Source: Arthrobacter endolithicus (GTDB lineage: Bacteria; Actinomycetota; Actinomycetes; Actinomycetales; Micrococcaceae). Taken from it: a stretch of 64,000 nucleotides of DNA. The notes below the pieces were generated by a model. It saw nothing but the letters and a program-made list of their open reading frames with translations. It made no database searches and was not told the origin of the DNA. Both the position numbers and the translations under genes were made by a program. The stretch lies in NCBI RefSeq assembly GCF_026627425.1, contig NZ_JAPNLH010000019.1, positions 1-64,000 on the forward strand, in the 5' to 3' direction. Numbering within the stretch: position 1 is the stretch's first letter; each line of letters opens with the position of its first letter. Shown one piece after another: positions 53,250 through 61,444 of this stretch.

Positions 53250-53390
53250 TATGGTCTGCTCGCTCACGGCTGGGACCTAGCCCAAGCCACGGGCGAACGG
53301 GCAGCGCTGCCGGAGGACCTGGCCGAGCAGGCGCTGACGTTTGTCGCCAAGCCACGTCAGCCGATTGATTACAGCCGTGTGCCGTGGTCC
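53250..53390 (+). pseudogene. C-terminal relic of a mycothiol-dependent (TIGR03086-like) enzyme gene
   Basis: The frame at 53250 reads YGLLAHGWDLAQATGERAAL followed by PEDLAEQALTFV and PIDYSRVPW. This is the C-terminal signature (HGWDLA-x-ATG) of the maleylpyruvate isomerase/TIGR03086 family. Upstream residues are blocked by a stop at 53229. It is a truncated relic, related in superfamily to the intact gene at 55374-56057. Confidence 0.6.
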
Positions 53391-53548
53391 TTATCCGTTT
53401 CTACAAAAATCCGCCGACCGACCGCCACCGCGAGTAGGGGATCTGGCGCGGCAACCGCTAATTCATCAACCTGTGAGCCAGTCCGTGTCCCCCTCGGGTC
53501 CGAGACAGCGAAAGCAGTTGCACTCAGGCCCCAGCGGGGGCGGGGTTG

Positions 53549-53998
53549 TCAGGAGATCGCGGCCCTCACCAATTCAGCAATCCGCTTCTCCACTACCGGG
53601 CTCCACTTTTCCAACGCGTATGACACGGGCCAGATTTCGCCCTGGTCGAGCCGTGCAGCATCCTGGAACTCCAGGGTCGAATAGCGGGTGTTAAACTTGC
53701 CCGCGTTCTTGAAGCAGAAAACGACCTTGCCGTCCTCGTTCGCGTAGGCCGGCATCCCGTACCAGGTCTTCGGCGACAGCATCGGGGCATTCTCGGTCAC
53801 CGCCACGTGCACGCGCTCGGCGATCACGCGATCTCCCGGCGCCATTTTAGCGATACTGTCCAGGACCGCCTGCAGCCCATCCGCCTTCTTGGCGCCCTGC
53901 TTACCCTCGGCACGCAACTCCGCTGCGCGCTCCTTCATCGCAGCATGCTCCGCTGCTAAGAAGCCGACGGATTCGGACTTGGCTTTATTCGTGGGCAT
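53549..53998 (-). CDS. DUF1801-domain (YdhG-like) protein
   Basis: A 149-residue protein. The C-terminal two thirds match DUF1801: ENAPMLSPKTWYGMPAYANE, GKVVFCFKNAGKFNTRYSTL and the acidic and aromatic tail. The N-terminus has a helical charged stretch (MKERAAELRAEGKQ). Members are linked to iron homeostasis or nucleotide-related functions, but the role is not established. A single gene in a region of relics. No strong ribosome site was identified. Confidence 0.75.
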   Translation of the reverse strand: MPTNKAKSESVGFLAAEHAAMKERAAELRAEGKQGAKKADGLQAVLDSIAKMAPGDRVIAERVHVAVTENAPMLSPKTWYGMPAYANEDGKVVFCFKNAGKFNTRYSTLEFQDAARLDQGEIWPVSYALEKWSPVVEKRIAELVRAAIS

Positions 53999-54329
53999 TC
54001 TTCGCTCTCCCTTTGTGATACGCGGTGCTGGAAGCCTCCCCGCCTCCTGTGACTAGACTATGTCCGGCCACGCTTCGGCGCTTCTCCATTCCTGCTCGGA
54101 TCGCGGTCCCTGAGTGCACCGGTCGATCTGGTCCTAGGAGTTCAGCAGGGCTGGACGGGACGGGACGGGTCGGGTCGGGATGGAGCGGGCGATCACTTGA
54201 GGGGGGCCGAGCAACTGTCTCAAGGACCGTTCGATCTCACCCGGATGACCTAGCCGAGGGCACAGAATCCGTGCGGTCCGTTCGACACCCGTGCCCATTG
54301 CTCCTGAGTGGCGCAACTGGGCGGCTGCG
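53999..54329. other. Gap with a short tandem repeat
   Basis: No gene is supported. The stretch holds the five-fold pentamer repeat at 54156-54180 described separately; the rest shows no motif. Confidence 0.4.
54156..54180. repeat. Five tandem copies of a CGGGW pentamer
   Basis: CGGGA-CGGGA-CGGGT-CGGGT-CGGGA in tandem from 54156. Such short GC-rich arrays can slip or form G-rich structures. The array is intergenic, between the DUF1801 gene and the membrane protein; no function is indicated. Confidence 0.6.
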
Positions 54330-55115
54330 TCAATCGGAGCCGAGTTCCGCCTTCACGCGGACGTCGCCGCGGCAGTCCTGTATTTCGCGGCCGGTCGCGG
54401 ACAGATAGCCTACGAAGATCGCGATCAGGATCGTCAAGACCAAGGCTACCCACCCGGCACCGAGTCCAAGCCCACTGGCGTCCTGGGGCTTTCCGAGCCA
54501 ATCGGCAACGGAGGCACCCAGCGGCCGGGTCACCACGTAGGCGAACCAAAAAGCGAGGATCGAGTTGAATCCGAACCGGTGTCCGATAGCGGGAATCAGG
54601 ATGATCACCGCGAAGATTACCGCAGAGCCGAAGTACCCAAGGTGGAGCGTGTAGGCAACCATGTCCCCGAGGGCAGTACCCAAGGCGAACGTCGAGATGA
54701 CCGCCAGCCAGTAGAAAATCTCCCGCCGCGGCGTGTCGACCACGTGGATCGACAGAGTCTTCTCGACGACATGCCATGTGAGGAAGACGGCGGCCAAGGC
54801 GGCCGCGTAGAACGTGGAGGACACGAGGTAGGAGACGCCGAAACCGACGTGGAGGACGTCCGCGCACATCGTCCCGAACACACCGACCATCACTACTGCC
54901 AGCCAGTAACGCCACGCGATGTAATGCCTTGCTCTGAATTGGATAATCATCGCGACGACGAAGGCAGCGAATCCAAGGAGCACCGCGGGAACCGGCCCAA
55001 TGGTGTTCACAAGATAGTCACTGGTTGACTCGCCCATAGCGGTCGACAGGCCCTTGATGATCCAGAACAGAACCGAGATCTCGGGCACCCGCAACATACC
55101 CTGCCTGACCGTCAT
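54330..55115 (-). CDS. COG4705-type membrane protein, unknown function
   Basis: A 261-residue integral membrane protein with about 7 spans and internal repetition of a helix motif with a small residue-acidic pair: VLFWIIKGLSTAMGESTSDY, MCADVLHVGFGVSYL, GTALGDMVAYTLHLGY and VTRPLGASVADWLG. The recurring G/T-(D/E)-x-x-(S/A/D) motifs are typical of COG4705 membrane-anchored proteins, which are common near P-type ATPases and two-component systems but have no agreed function. The ATG at 55115 has no strong ribosome site. Confidence 0.8.
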   Translation of the reverse strand: MTVRQGMLRVPEISVLFWIIKGLSTAMGESTSDYLVNTIGPVPAVLLGFAAFVVAMIIQFRARHYIAWRYWLAVVMVGVFGTMCADVLHVGFGVSYLVSSTFYAAALAAVFLTWHVVEKTLSIHVVDTPRREIFYWLAVISTFALGTALGDMVAYTLHLGYFGSAVIFAVIILIPAIGHRFGFNSILAFWFAYVVTRPLGASVADWLGKPQDASGLGLGAGWVALVLTILIAIFVGYLSATGREIQDCRGDVRVKAELGSD

Positions 55116-55373
55116 GCATGCTCCTCACAATCGCGCTCCACATCACCCTCCGCGGGGAGTGAAGCGATCTATTTCTTCCTAACAGGGCGAATAAGCCCTG
55201 AAGATACCCGCTGGCTACTGTCTCACAGTTACCTTGGTGATCTGTCCCAGGCCCAGGACGGGGCGCCGGCGGAAGTTCTTTTGGGGAGGACCGAGTCGCA
55301 GACCTGTCCGGCCTCGGTGCACGCTCCTTGTCCCGCCTACGCACGGCCTCCCCGTTTGAGAAATCAGGTGCAG

Positions 55374-56057
55374 CTAGGACGCGTTGTCATCCTGCTCCCG
55401 CGGCTGTTCAGCTGCGGTGCTTTCGAGGCGTGCCCGAAGCGTCGGCATGCCGGGACCCTGGAGGTACTCAAGGTAAGGAGCGCGTCCGGCCATCGTCATC
55501 ATCAGGGCAACGGTTGGCCCAGTTACCAGTGGTCCCGTACCCGCTGTGAAGGGCCCGTCGTCTGCCCTCAGCTGGAGACCTGCAGCGTGCGTACGGCTGG
55601 CAACCGTGAAGTTGCGGCGGGCGTAGAACTCCGCGACGGGTGTCAATGCATCAATGCTCGGAGCATTGGGAAGCCCCAGTGGGTGGCGAATATCTTGGGC
55701 GTGGACGAGAACTTCGCCAAGGTAGGCCCGAGTGTGGGAGGACGGTGCAATGCTGCTATTGATCACAGCGCGAAACAGGTCCAGGGTCTGGGCCGGGGTG
55801 TTTCCGCGGTGCTCCTGGAGCCGGCGCTGGTTGTGAACATCGGGCCGGAAACGCGAACCAAGCATGCTGCGCAGCCACTGCGACTGGTTCAGGCTCGCCG
55901 CGGCAGTCAGATGCGCGACAACTTTCTCGACATCCCACCGCCCACACAGCGTCCCGTGATGCCACTGTTCCGGGGAGAGGCCCGTCAAATCCTCCGCGAG
56001 CGCGGCGCGCTCGGCATGGGCAAGAGCCCAAAGATCGCCATCCGAAGGTTCTGCCAT
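55374..56057 (-). CDS. Maleylpyruvate isomerase/mycothiol-dependent (DinB-like) enzyme family protein
   Basis: A 227-residue protein of the TIGR03083-type family. The start LWALAHAERAALAEDLTGLS is followed by CGRWDVEKVVAHLTAAAS (W-x-V-x-x-x-x-x-H) and by EVLVHAQDIRHPLG (H-x-x-D), giving the metal-binding His and Asp set. Members act with mycothiol, the actinobacterial thiol. The ATG at 56057 follows GGGAGGAAAG; upstream codons to 56120 are not real. The substrate is unknown. Confidence 0.85.
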   Translation of the reverse strand: MAEPSDGDLWALAHAERAALAEDLTGLSPEQWHHGTLCGRWDVEKVVAHLTAAASLNQSQWLRSMLGSRFRPDVHNQRRLQEHRGNTPAQTLDLFRAVINSSIAPSSHTRAYLGEVLVHAQDIRHPLGLPNAPSIDALTPVAEFYARRNFTVASRTHAAGLQLRADDGPFTAGTGPLVTGPTVALMMTMAGRAPYLEYLQGPGMPTLRARLESTAAEQPREQDDNAS

Positions 56058-56287
56058 AGCGACTTCTTTCCTCCCTTCCGTTTTTGTGGCTTCAATCTTA
56101 CGCCGCCCATACCGATGCATTCAGGCAGAAGCTGGCGCCTGGTTGGGCACCTAGTCGAAGGAAAACTCAATAGGTCAGCTCACGGCGCTACCGTGATGCC
56201 CGACGGTCGGCAGCGCGTCACTGCCATGATTGACTCCCGGCCGACTGACGACCGGCGGGCTGACCTACGTTCCGCCCGTCTTTTTCA

Positions 56288-57145
56288 TTAGTGAATGACG
56301 GAAGCGGTCCCAGACACGACGATTCCGCCGGTCGCAGGGATATCGACAGTAAGGATGCTCGGCCGCCCTATATGTCGGCCCTGACGAATGGTAATCCGGA
56401 CTGGCACATTGACCAGACGAAGCGCCCGAAGGTATCCACCTACAGACGCCGCAGCGGATCCGGTGGCAGGATCCTCGCTCATCGTTCCAACAGGGAAAAG
56501 ATTGCGCGCCTCGAATTCCAGGGAGGTGATTGCATACAGTGTGGTCACGGTGCCCGACCAGCCCCGTTCATCCATCAGTGCTCGCATTCCATCCGGGTCG
56601 AAGGTGAAACTGTCGAAAGCAGAACGCTGTGCGAAGACAATCACGGGGTGTATATTTCCGGCGAACGATAGCCGCGGCGGATAATGCGGGTGCAGATCTG
56701 CCGCAACGATACCCAAGAGGGTCATCAGCCGCTGAAGCACTGGCTCCTCCATCGACTCGACGCGCGGCTCGACGCTGGTAAAGGAAGCGATGGTGCCGGC
56801 AGCAGTTGGATGGGTCTCGATCTTCACCTCTCCGATCGGCGTCTCGAAAAGGTAAGTTTTGGCTTCACCACGATTGGCCAGTGCGACGGCGGTCGCTATC
56901 GTGGCATGGCCACAAAACGGCACTTCGGCCGTTGGTGAGAAGTAACGGATTCCGACGCGGCACGGCTCCGCCGGCGTCGCCGGCCGCGTGACGAACGCGG
57001 TCTCGGCATAGCCGATGTCCGTGGCAATCTGCTGCATCTGCGAAGTAGACAGGGCACTCGCGTCCAGCACCACGCCTGCCGGGTTTCCCCCTGATGGTTC
57101 TGAGGCAAAGGCCGTCAATCGCAACACCGTAGTTCCCTGGTCCAT
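56288..57145 (-). CDS. PhzF-family isomerase/epimerase
   Basis: A 285-residue protein of the PhzF family: LRLTAFASEPSGGNPAGVVL, the acid in IGYAETAFVT (Glu), RYFSPTAEVPFCGHATIATA, NLFPVGTMSEDPATGSAAAS and IRQGRHIGRPSILTVD. The family has isomerase and epimerase-like activities on small amino acid-like compounds; only PhzF of phenazine producers has a defined reaction. No phenazine genes are around. Monocistronic by spacing. Substrate unknown. Confidence 0.9.
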   Translation of the reverse strand: MDQGTTVLRLTAFASEPSGGNPAGVVLDASALSTSQMQQIATDIGYAETAFVTRPATPAEPCRVGIRYFSPTAEVPFCGHATIATAVALANRGEAKTYLFETPIGEVKIETHPTAAGTIASFTSVEPRVESMEEPVLQRLMTLLGIVAADLHPHYPPRLSFAGNIHPVIVFAQRSAFDSFTFDPDGMRALMDERGWSGTVTTLYAITSLEFEARNLFPVGTMSEDPATGSAAASVGGYLRALRLVNVPVRITIRQGRHIGRPSILTVDIPATGGIVVSGTASVIH

Positions 57146-57217
57146 GTCCGCAATACTAGGCCACGGTTGCGCACGTATCCTCGCGAGGAGTAGGTTCTGC
57201 GATTAACTGCCCCGTGC

Positions 57218-58105
57218 CTACTGGGGTTTGCGAGGGTCTCCCCTGCCGGTCACGGCATCGTACTCGAACTGGCCGGTGCGCGGGTCGAACTGCCGTCGTT
57301 GAAGCCGAGCGAACTCTCCTGCGGTTCTTCCCCCAAATGGTCTTCCGTGATCTGCGTATTCCTCACGGAAGAACACCATCCTCCACGGTCCCAGCAACAG
57401 TCGGGCACCGGTGCGCAGGATGTTAGGGTACGCGCCCTCGTTGGCTGGATCGCCGGGATGGAAGACGTACTCGTCGTCGTCGGTGTGGACAATACTCCCG
57501 TGCGCCGCGGCAAGCTCCGGCAACCTGAAGTTGGCTTCCGGCCCACTGCCGATCACCGTGATGTCTTCGGTGAGGTTGAACTCCTTGGGCGGACGGCCGT
57601 CCCATGTCTCGCTGTCCCTGACAAAGATGAGCCTGGGCCGGCCACCACCACGCGAATAGTGCGTAGTGGTAGGTTTCATCCGGTACTGCCGCTGGAAAGT
57701 AGGGGAAAGCGGCAGGGGCGTGGACGGGGGAAACCGGCTTTTGGGAAAACGATTGGAGGCCTGGGCCTTGATGACGGTTGTCCAAGTATTCGACCTGCCC
57801 GGCTTGATGTGGTGTGAGTTTGTGAGCAGCCGTTGCACGCGGGACACTTCCACCGCCCCCAGACTGACAATGGTGCCCTCCGGGACAGTTACTGTCACTA
57901 CGATTCCGCGTTTGGCCAAGGACGCCGCCAGGTCTCTAATGGGGGCTAAGTTCCTGCGGGATTCCAGCCGGAAGAGTGCTGCGTTCTCCGCGTAAATGAT
58001 AATCTCGGCGCCCGAAGCTTTGATACTTCCCCTTATCGGCGCCGATTCTTTGCCATCTTCGGCCGGCAACTCCGCCGAGAATTCAAGATCAATGTCAAAG
58101 CGCAT
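57218..58105 (-). CDS. FHA-domain protein
   Basis: A 295-residue protein. The first about 120 residues are a beta-rich domain (FDIDLEFSAELPAEDGK, ASGAEIIIYAENAALFRLES). A low-complexity linker leads to a C-terminal FHA phosphopeptide-binding fold: EFNLTEDITVIGSGPEANFR, LPELAAAHGSIVHTDDDEYV and GARLLLGPWRMVFFREEY. The start is ATG 58105 with AGGACAG before it; the longer frame to 58234 overlaps the small gene upstream. FHA domains bind phosphothreonine, so a Ser/Thr kinase link is expected, but no kinase is near. It follows the 84-residue gene by 10 bases. Confidence 0.82.
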   Translation of the reverse strand: MRFDIDLEFSAELPAEDGKESAPIRGSIKASGAEIIIYAENAALFRLESRRNLAPIRDLAASLAKRGIVVTVTVPEGTIVSLGAVEVSRVQRLLTNSHHIKPGRSNTWTTVIKAQASNRFPKSRFPPSTPLPLSPTFQRQYRMKPTTTHYSRGGGRPRLIFVRDSETWDGRPPKEFNLTEDITVIGSGPEANFRLPELAAAHGSIVHTDDDEYVFHPGDPANEGAYPNILRTGARLLLGPWRMVFFREEYADHGRPFGGRTAGEFARLQRRQFDPRTGQFEYDAVTGRGDPRKPQ

Positions 58106-58115
58106 CGTCACTGTC

Positions 58116-58370
58116 CTAAAGCTTGGACTGTGCAGTGGCGGCGCTCTCGTTATCACTGGTGGTGACCCGCAGGGTGCCGTTGAACTTCCAGGTAGCACGC
58201 GGGGCATCCGGCCCGATGTCGCGGGGAACTTCAACGGTCATGTCCATGAAACTGTAGTTGACTGCGGCCCCGCGGCCTGTCAGATAGGACCAAAGCTGCT
58301 GGCCAAGGTCAGACCAGTCGCTGACGGGGACCGTGCTGAAATCGTCGGCAATGGGTTGGCTATCAGTCAT
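58116..58370 (-). CDS. 84-residue conserved protein upstream of the FHA gene
   Basis: A small protein starting TDSQPIADDFSTVPVSDWSD. It has a short acidic start and a C-terminal half with DMTVEVPRDIGPDAPRATWK and FNGTLRVTTSD. CTAGGAGG is nine bases upstream, an excellent ribosome site. It precedes the FHA gene with 10 bp between, so the pair is likely co-expressed. No domain is recognised. It could be a companion or regulator of the FHA protein. Confidence 0.75.
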   Translation of the reverse strand: MTDSQPIADDFSTVPVSDWSDLGQQLWSYLTGRGAAVNYSFMDMTVEVPRDIGPDAPRATWKFNGTLRVTTSDNESAATAQSKL

Positions 58371-58684
58371 TGGTATGCCTCCTAGCTGATTGCTGCGGGT
58401 GCACAGTACACCGCAGAAGTTGCGCAAACGCCAGACGGCCCACCCCGGGCCACTGATGATCGTGCACTTGGTGCAACCATAATCACACCTACCTCCAAAA
58501 GCTAGAGTTCGGCCAGACTCAGGGAAGGTCCCCGCTCCTGGCAACGGCCGTCGTGAAGGGGTCTCCTCTGCGCACCACGGGGTCCATCAAGACCGGCCAC
58601 CAGCCCGATGAACGGTCGGAATCAGATACCGGATGGCCTCAGCAGCCACAACTACGCGAAGCGCGGCTCAGCGACGAAAAGGGA
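58371..58684. other. Gap, no gene seen
   Basis: Open frames here lack ribosome sites and families. The 58498-58560 stretch is unremarkable. Promoter of the small-gene/FHA unit is likely in the part nearest 58371. Confidence 0.4.
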
Positions 58685-59230
58685 CTAGTCGTGCAGGAGA
58701 ACTTGATACAGAATGTGGTCCTGCCATTTCCCCGCAATCTGCAAGTACCGCGGCGCCATCCCGATCCGGTCGAAACCCGCCTTGGTCAGCACCCGCTGCG
58801 AGCCGATATTGTCCAGGAGGGTACTGGCTTCCAGCCGGTGCAGCCCGATTTCGTCACGAACGGCGTCAATAATTATCTTGACCGCAGCCGTTGCCAGGCC
58901 ACGGCCAGCGTAGATCTTATCCACCCAGTAGCCCAGCCCTGCACTCTGAAAGGGACCGCGCACTATTCCCGCTACGTTGAATCGGCCCACTAACGCAGCG
59001 CCGGCAAACAGGCCAAACGCATACCCCTCCCCCGATCGATGTGCCACCAGCCGGTTGGCGATGTCCGCAGCCTGCCATTCTTGGGTGTAGTACTCCTCCG
59101 GACGCACAGGTTCCCAACGGGAAAGATAGTCACGGTTGCGCGCATACGCAGCGGTCAGCACTGATGCATCGCTCAGTCGCAGTAGTCGCATGCTGACGTC
59201 TGCACTTAGCTGGCGAGATTCAAACATCAC
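58685..59230 (-). CDS. GNAT-family N-acetyltransferase (RimJ-type)
   Basis: A 181-residue acetyltransferase: MRLLRLSDASVLTAAYARNR, PEEYYTQEWQAADIANRL, AGLGYWVDKIYAGRGLATAA (acetyl-CoA site), GLHRLEASTLLDNIGSQRVL and KAGFDRIGMAPRYLQIAGKW. The pattern is RimJ-type (ribosomal protein N-terminal acetyltransferase family). Acceptor unknown. The start is ATG 59230, followed by a second ATG codon. It stands alone. Confidence 0.88.
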   Translation of the reverse strand: MMFESRQLSADVSMRLLRLSDASVLTAAYARNRDYLSRWEPVRPEEYYTQEWQAADIANRLVAHRSGEGYAFGLFAGAALVGRFNVAGIVRGPFQSAGLGYWVDKIYAGRGLATAAVKIIIDAVRDEIGLHRLEASTLLDNIGSQRVLTKAGFDRIGMAPRYLQIAGKWQDHILYQVLLHD

Positions 59231-59279
59231 GCCACCCTACCCGGGATCATCGCTGTCATCCTCGAAAGTCGGCAGACAC

Positions 59280-60065
59280 CTATCTGTGGGTCGTCTGTCG
59301 CTTGCGGTTGAGGAAGTCGTTGACACGGGAAAAGAACTCTTTTGTGTCTGCCGCCGGGCCTTGTGGGAGGGCGCGTGCGGGGTTGTCCAGCGGGGCGAGT
59401 CCTTGGTTTACAGCGGTTTTGGATGCTTTGAGTGAGGCTTGGGACAGGGTGCTCCAGCGTGTGGTTATCTGCTGGACCTCTTCCCAGGCGCGTCCGGTTT
59501 CCGTTACGGTGGTCACCAGTCCCATGTCAAGCGCTTCCTTTGCGGTGAGGAGTCGGCCGCCGTAGAGAAGATCTTTGGTCCGGGACGGACCGATCCGCAA
59601 GGACATCCGGTTGGCGAAAGTCGGTGGAATAAGCATGCCGAGCCGTGCAATTGGCATGCCTATCAGCGAGGTTGCTTCCAGGACCTGAAGATCGCAGGCC
59701 AGCGCCAGTTGGCAGCCGGCTCCGGTGGCGACGCCTTGGACCAACGCTACGGTTGGAACGGGGATGGCCTCGAGCGCCTGCAGCGCCGCCTCAATGGCGC
59801 AGAAGGCGGCGGAAACGTCGGCACCGGTCCCATGCTGCCACTCCCGCAGGTCCGAGCCCGAGCAGAACGTTCCACCGGCGCCCCGTAGGACGACGGCCCG
59901 GACGCACGGATCCGCTGCCAGCGTGCGGGCCGATCTTTCAAGGACCTGCCATTGCGCGGAGGCGAGCGCATTGAAGCGTTCCCCGGTACCCACCTCCAGA
60001 ACGGCGACCCGGCCGGGGGCCGGGATGAGTGGAAGGTCAAGTTTCTGCCCGGCGGCGGCCGTCAC
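59280..60065 (-). CDS. Enoyl-CoA hydratase/isomerase family protein
   Basis: A 261-residue crotonase-fold enzyme: VLEVGTGERFNALASAQWQV, RAVVLRGAGGTFCSGSDLRE, GVATGAGCQLALACDLQV (oxyanion loop) and SLIGMPIARLGMLIPP. The position of the second catalytic Glu in the crotonase pattern (E144/E164 of rat hydratase) reads as Ala/Met-type residues, so hydratase activity is not guaranteed. The start is GTG and overlaps the CoA-transferase stop by four bases (GTGA). Last gene of the four-gene operon. Acts probably on the CoA thioester made by its neighbour. Confidence 0.87.
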   Translation of the reverse strand: MTAAAGQKLDLPLIPAPGRVAVLEVGTGERFNALASAQWQVLERSARTLAADPCVRAVVLRGAGGTFCSGSDLREWQHGTGADVSAAFCAIEAALQALEAIPVPTVALVQGVATGAGCQLALACDLQVLEATSLIGMPIARLGMLIPPTFANRMSLRIGPSRTKDLLYGGRLLTAKEALDMGLVTTVTETGRAWEEVQQITTRWSTLSQASLKASKTAVNQGLAPLDNPARALPQGPAADTKEFFSRVNDFLNRKRQTTHR

Positions 60066-61444
60066 TGGACTGCTCCGCTGAGGTGCAGCGATTGGATCCG
60101 TTCAGTGGCGAAGCCCAGCCCCGCAAGAACCTCATCGGTGTCCTGGCCCAACAGCGGTGGGGCCGTCCGCACGGACGGCGGCGTCCTCGTCAGCCGAACG
60201 GGGCATCCCACTACTTTCATAGGTCCCGCGGTCGGATGCACGAGCTCGGACACCATGTTCCGGGCGAGGACCTGTGGGTCTTTCAAGGCCTGGTCCACGG
60301 TCTGGATCGGCCCTACCGGGACTCCGGCTGCGTCCAGGTCAGCAACCCATTCAGCGGTGGTCCGTTCCCGCATGATCTGTTCAAGCAGCGGTATCAGTGT
60401 TTGACGCTGAGCGACCCGCGAGGGGTTTGTAGCAAAGCGCTCGTCAGCGGCCAAATCACTGCGGCCGACGGCGGTTGCGTACTTACGCCAGAGGCTATCG
60501 TTTCCGACGGCGACCATGACGAATCCGTCCGCGGTGCCGAAGGCCTGATACGGGGCGATGGTCGGGTGGGCCGATCCATAGCGTTGCGGGATATCACCGC
60601 TGGCGAAGTACCCGCTGGAGACGTAAGTCAGCCAGGAGACGGAACCGTCCAGCAAGCTAATGTCCACCCATTGACCGCTACCGGTCCGCTGTTTTTCATG
60701 CAGGGCCGCGAGGATACCGATTGTGGCCCACATGCCCGCGACCAAATCGGCGCTGCTGACGCCCACCCGCACTGGGGGCCCGCCGGACTCGCCTGTGACG
60801 CTCATGATGCCGCTGCGGGCCTGGGCGATTGCGTCGTAGCCGGCCCGGTCAGATTCCGGACCCGTTTGACCGTATCCGCTGATGGAGGCGTAAACGAGCC
60901 CGGGGTTCTCGCGCGCGAGGTCGTCATAGCCGAGCCCCAGGCGTGCCGCTGTTCCGGGCCTGAAGTTTTCGACGACGATGTCAGCACGCCGTGCGAGATC
61001 CAGCACTATCTGCAGACCCTCAGGCGACTTCAGATCCACCGCGAGGCTGCGCTTGTTCCTGTTGACCGCAAGGAAATACGCGGCCTCCTCGCCCTGAAAC
61101 GGCGGACCCCACTGCCGAGTGTCGTCTCCGGCCCCCGGCTGTTCAATTTTGATAACATCCGCGCCGAGATCGGCAAGGGTCATCGTGGCAAAGGGGCCTG
61201 AAAGGATGCGGGTAAGGTCCAGAACCAGCAGATCACCTAACGCTCCGCCCGGCTCCGCCGCCGGGCCGGCCGCCCGTACAGCGAAATTGTCGCGACCCTG
61301 CGCGCCCCGGTCCGCAGCAGTATCATCGGTCACCTTTACGCCGTTTACCGCTGCGCTACCAACCGTCGTGCTGTCCATCTTTGTGCTGTCCACCTCTGGG
61401 TCATCTGCCTTTTTTTTGTCTGGTTTTGTGTCCTGAAAAGTCAT
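60062..61444 (-). CDS. CaiB/BaiF-type CoA-transferase
   Basis: A 460-residue CoA-transferase, moving CoA to a carboxylic acid. Motifs: VLDLTRILSGPFATMTLADL, GADVIKIEQPGAGDDTRQWG, FLAVNRNKRSLAVDLKSPEG, ENFRPGTAARLGLGYDD, YASISGYGQTGPESDRAGYD (catalytic Asp region) and MWATIGILAALHEKQRTG. It has an unusual polar N-terminal extension of about 65 residues rich in Asp, Thr and Lys (KPDKKKADDPE, DSTKMDSTT). The ATG overlaps the MFS stop by four bases (ATGA). Class III transferases of this group activate dicarboxylates. Confidence 0.9.
   Translation of the reverse strand: MTFQDTKPDKKKADDPEVDSTKMDSTTVGSAAVNGVKVTDDTAADRGAQGRDNFAVRAAGPAAEPGGALGDLLVLDLTRILSGPFATMTLADLGADVIKIEQPGAGDDTRQWGPPFQGEEAAYFLAVNRNKRSLAVDLKSPEGLQIVLDLARRADIVVENFRPGTAARLGLGYDDLARENPGLVYASISGYGQTGPESDRAGYDAIAQARSGIMSVTGESGGPPVRVGVSSADLVAGMWATIGILAALHEKQRTGSGQWVDISLLDGSVSWLTYVSSGYFASGDIPQRYGSAHPTIAPYQAFGTADGFVMVAVGNDSLWRKYATAVGRSDLAADERFATNPSRVAQRQTLIPLLEQIMRERTTAEWVADLDAAGVPVGPIQTVDQALKDPQVLARNMVSELVHPTAGPMKVVGCPVRLTRTPPSVRTAPPLLGQDTDEVLAGLGFATERIQSLHLSGAVQ

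Noticed and set aside
55281-56291. 336-codon plus-strand frame opposite the mycothiol-dependent enzyme
   Set aside because: Shadow of 55374-56057; no ribosome site, biased composition.
60029-61201. 390-codon plus-strand frame opposite the CoA-transferase
   Set aside because: Shadow; the minus strand has the CaiB motifs and operon overlaps.
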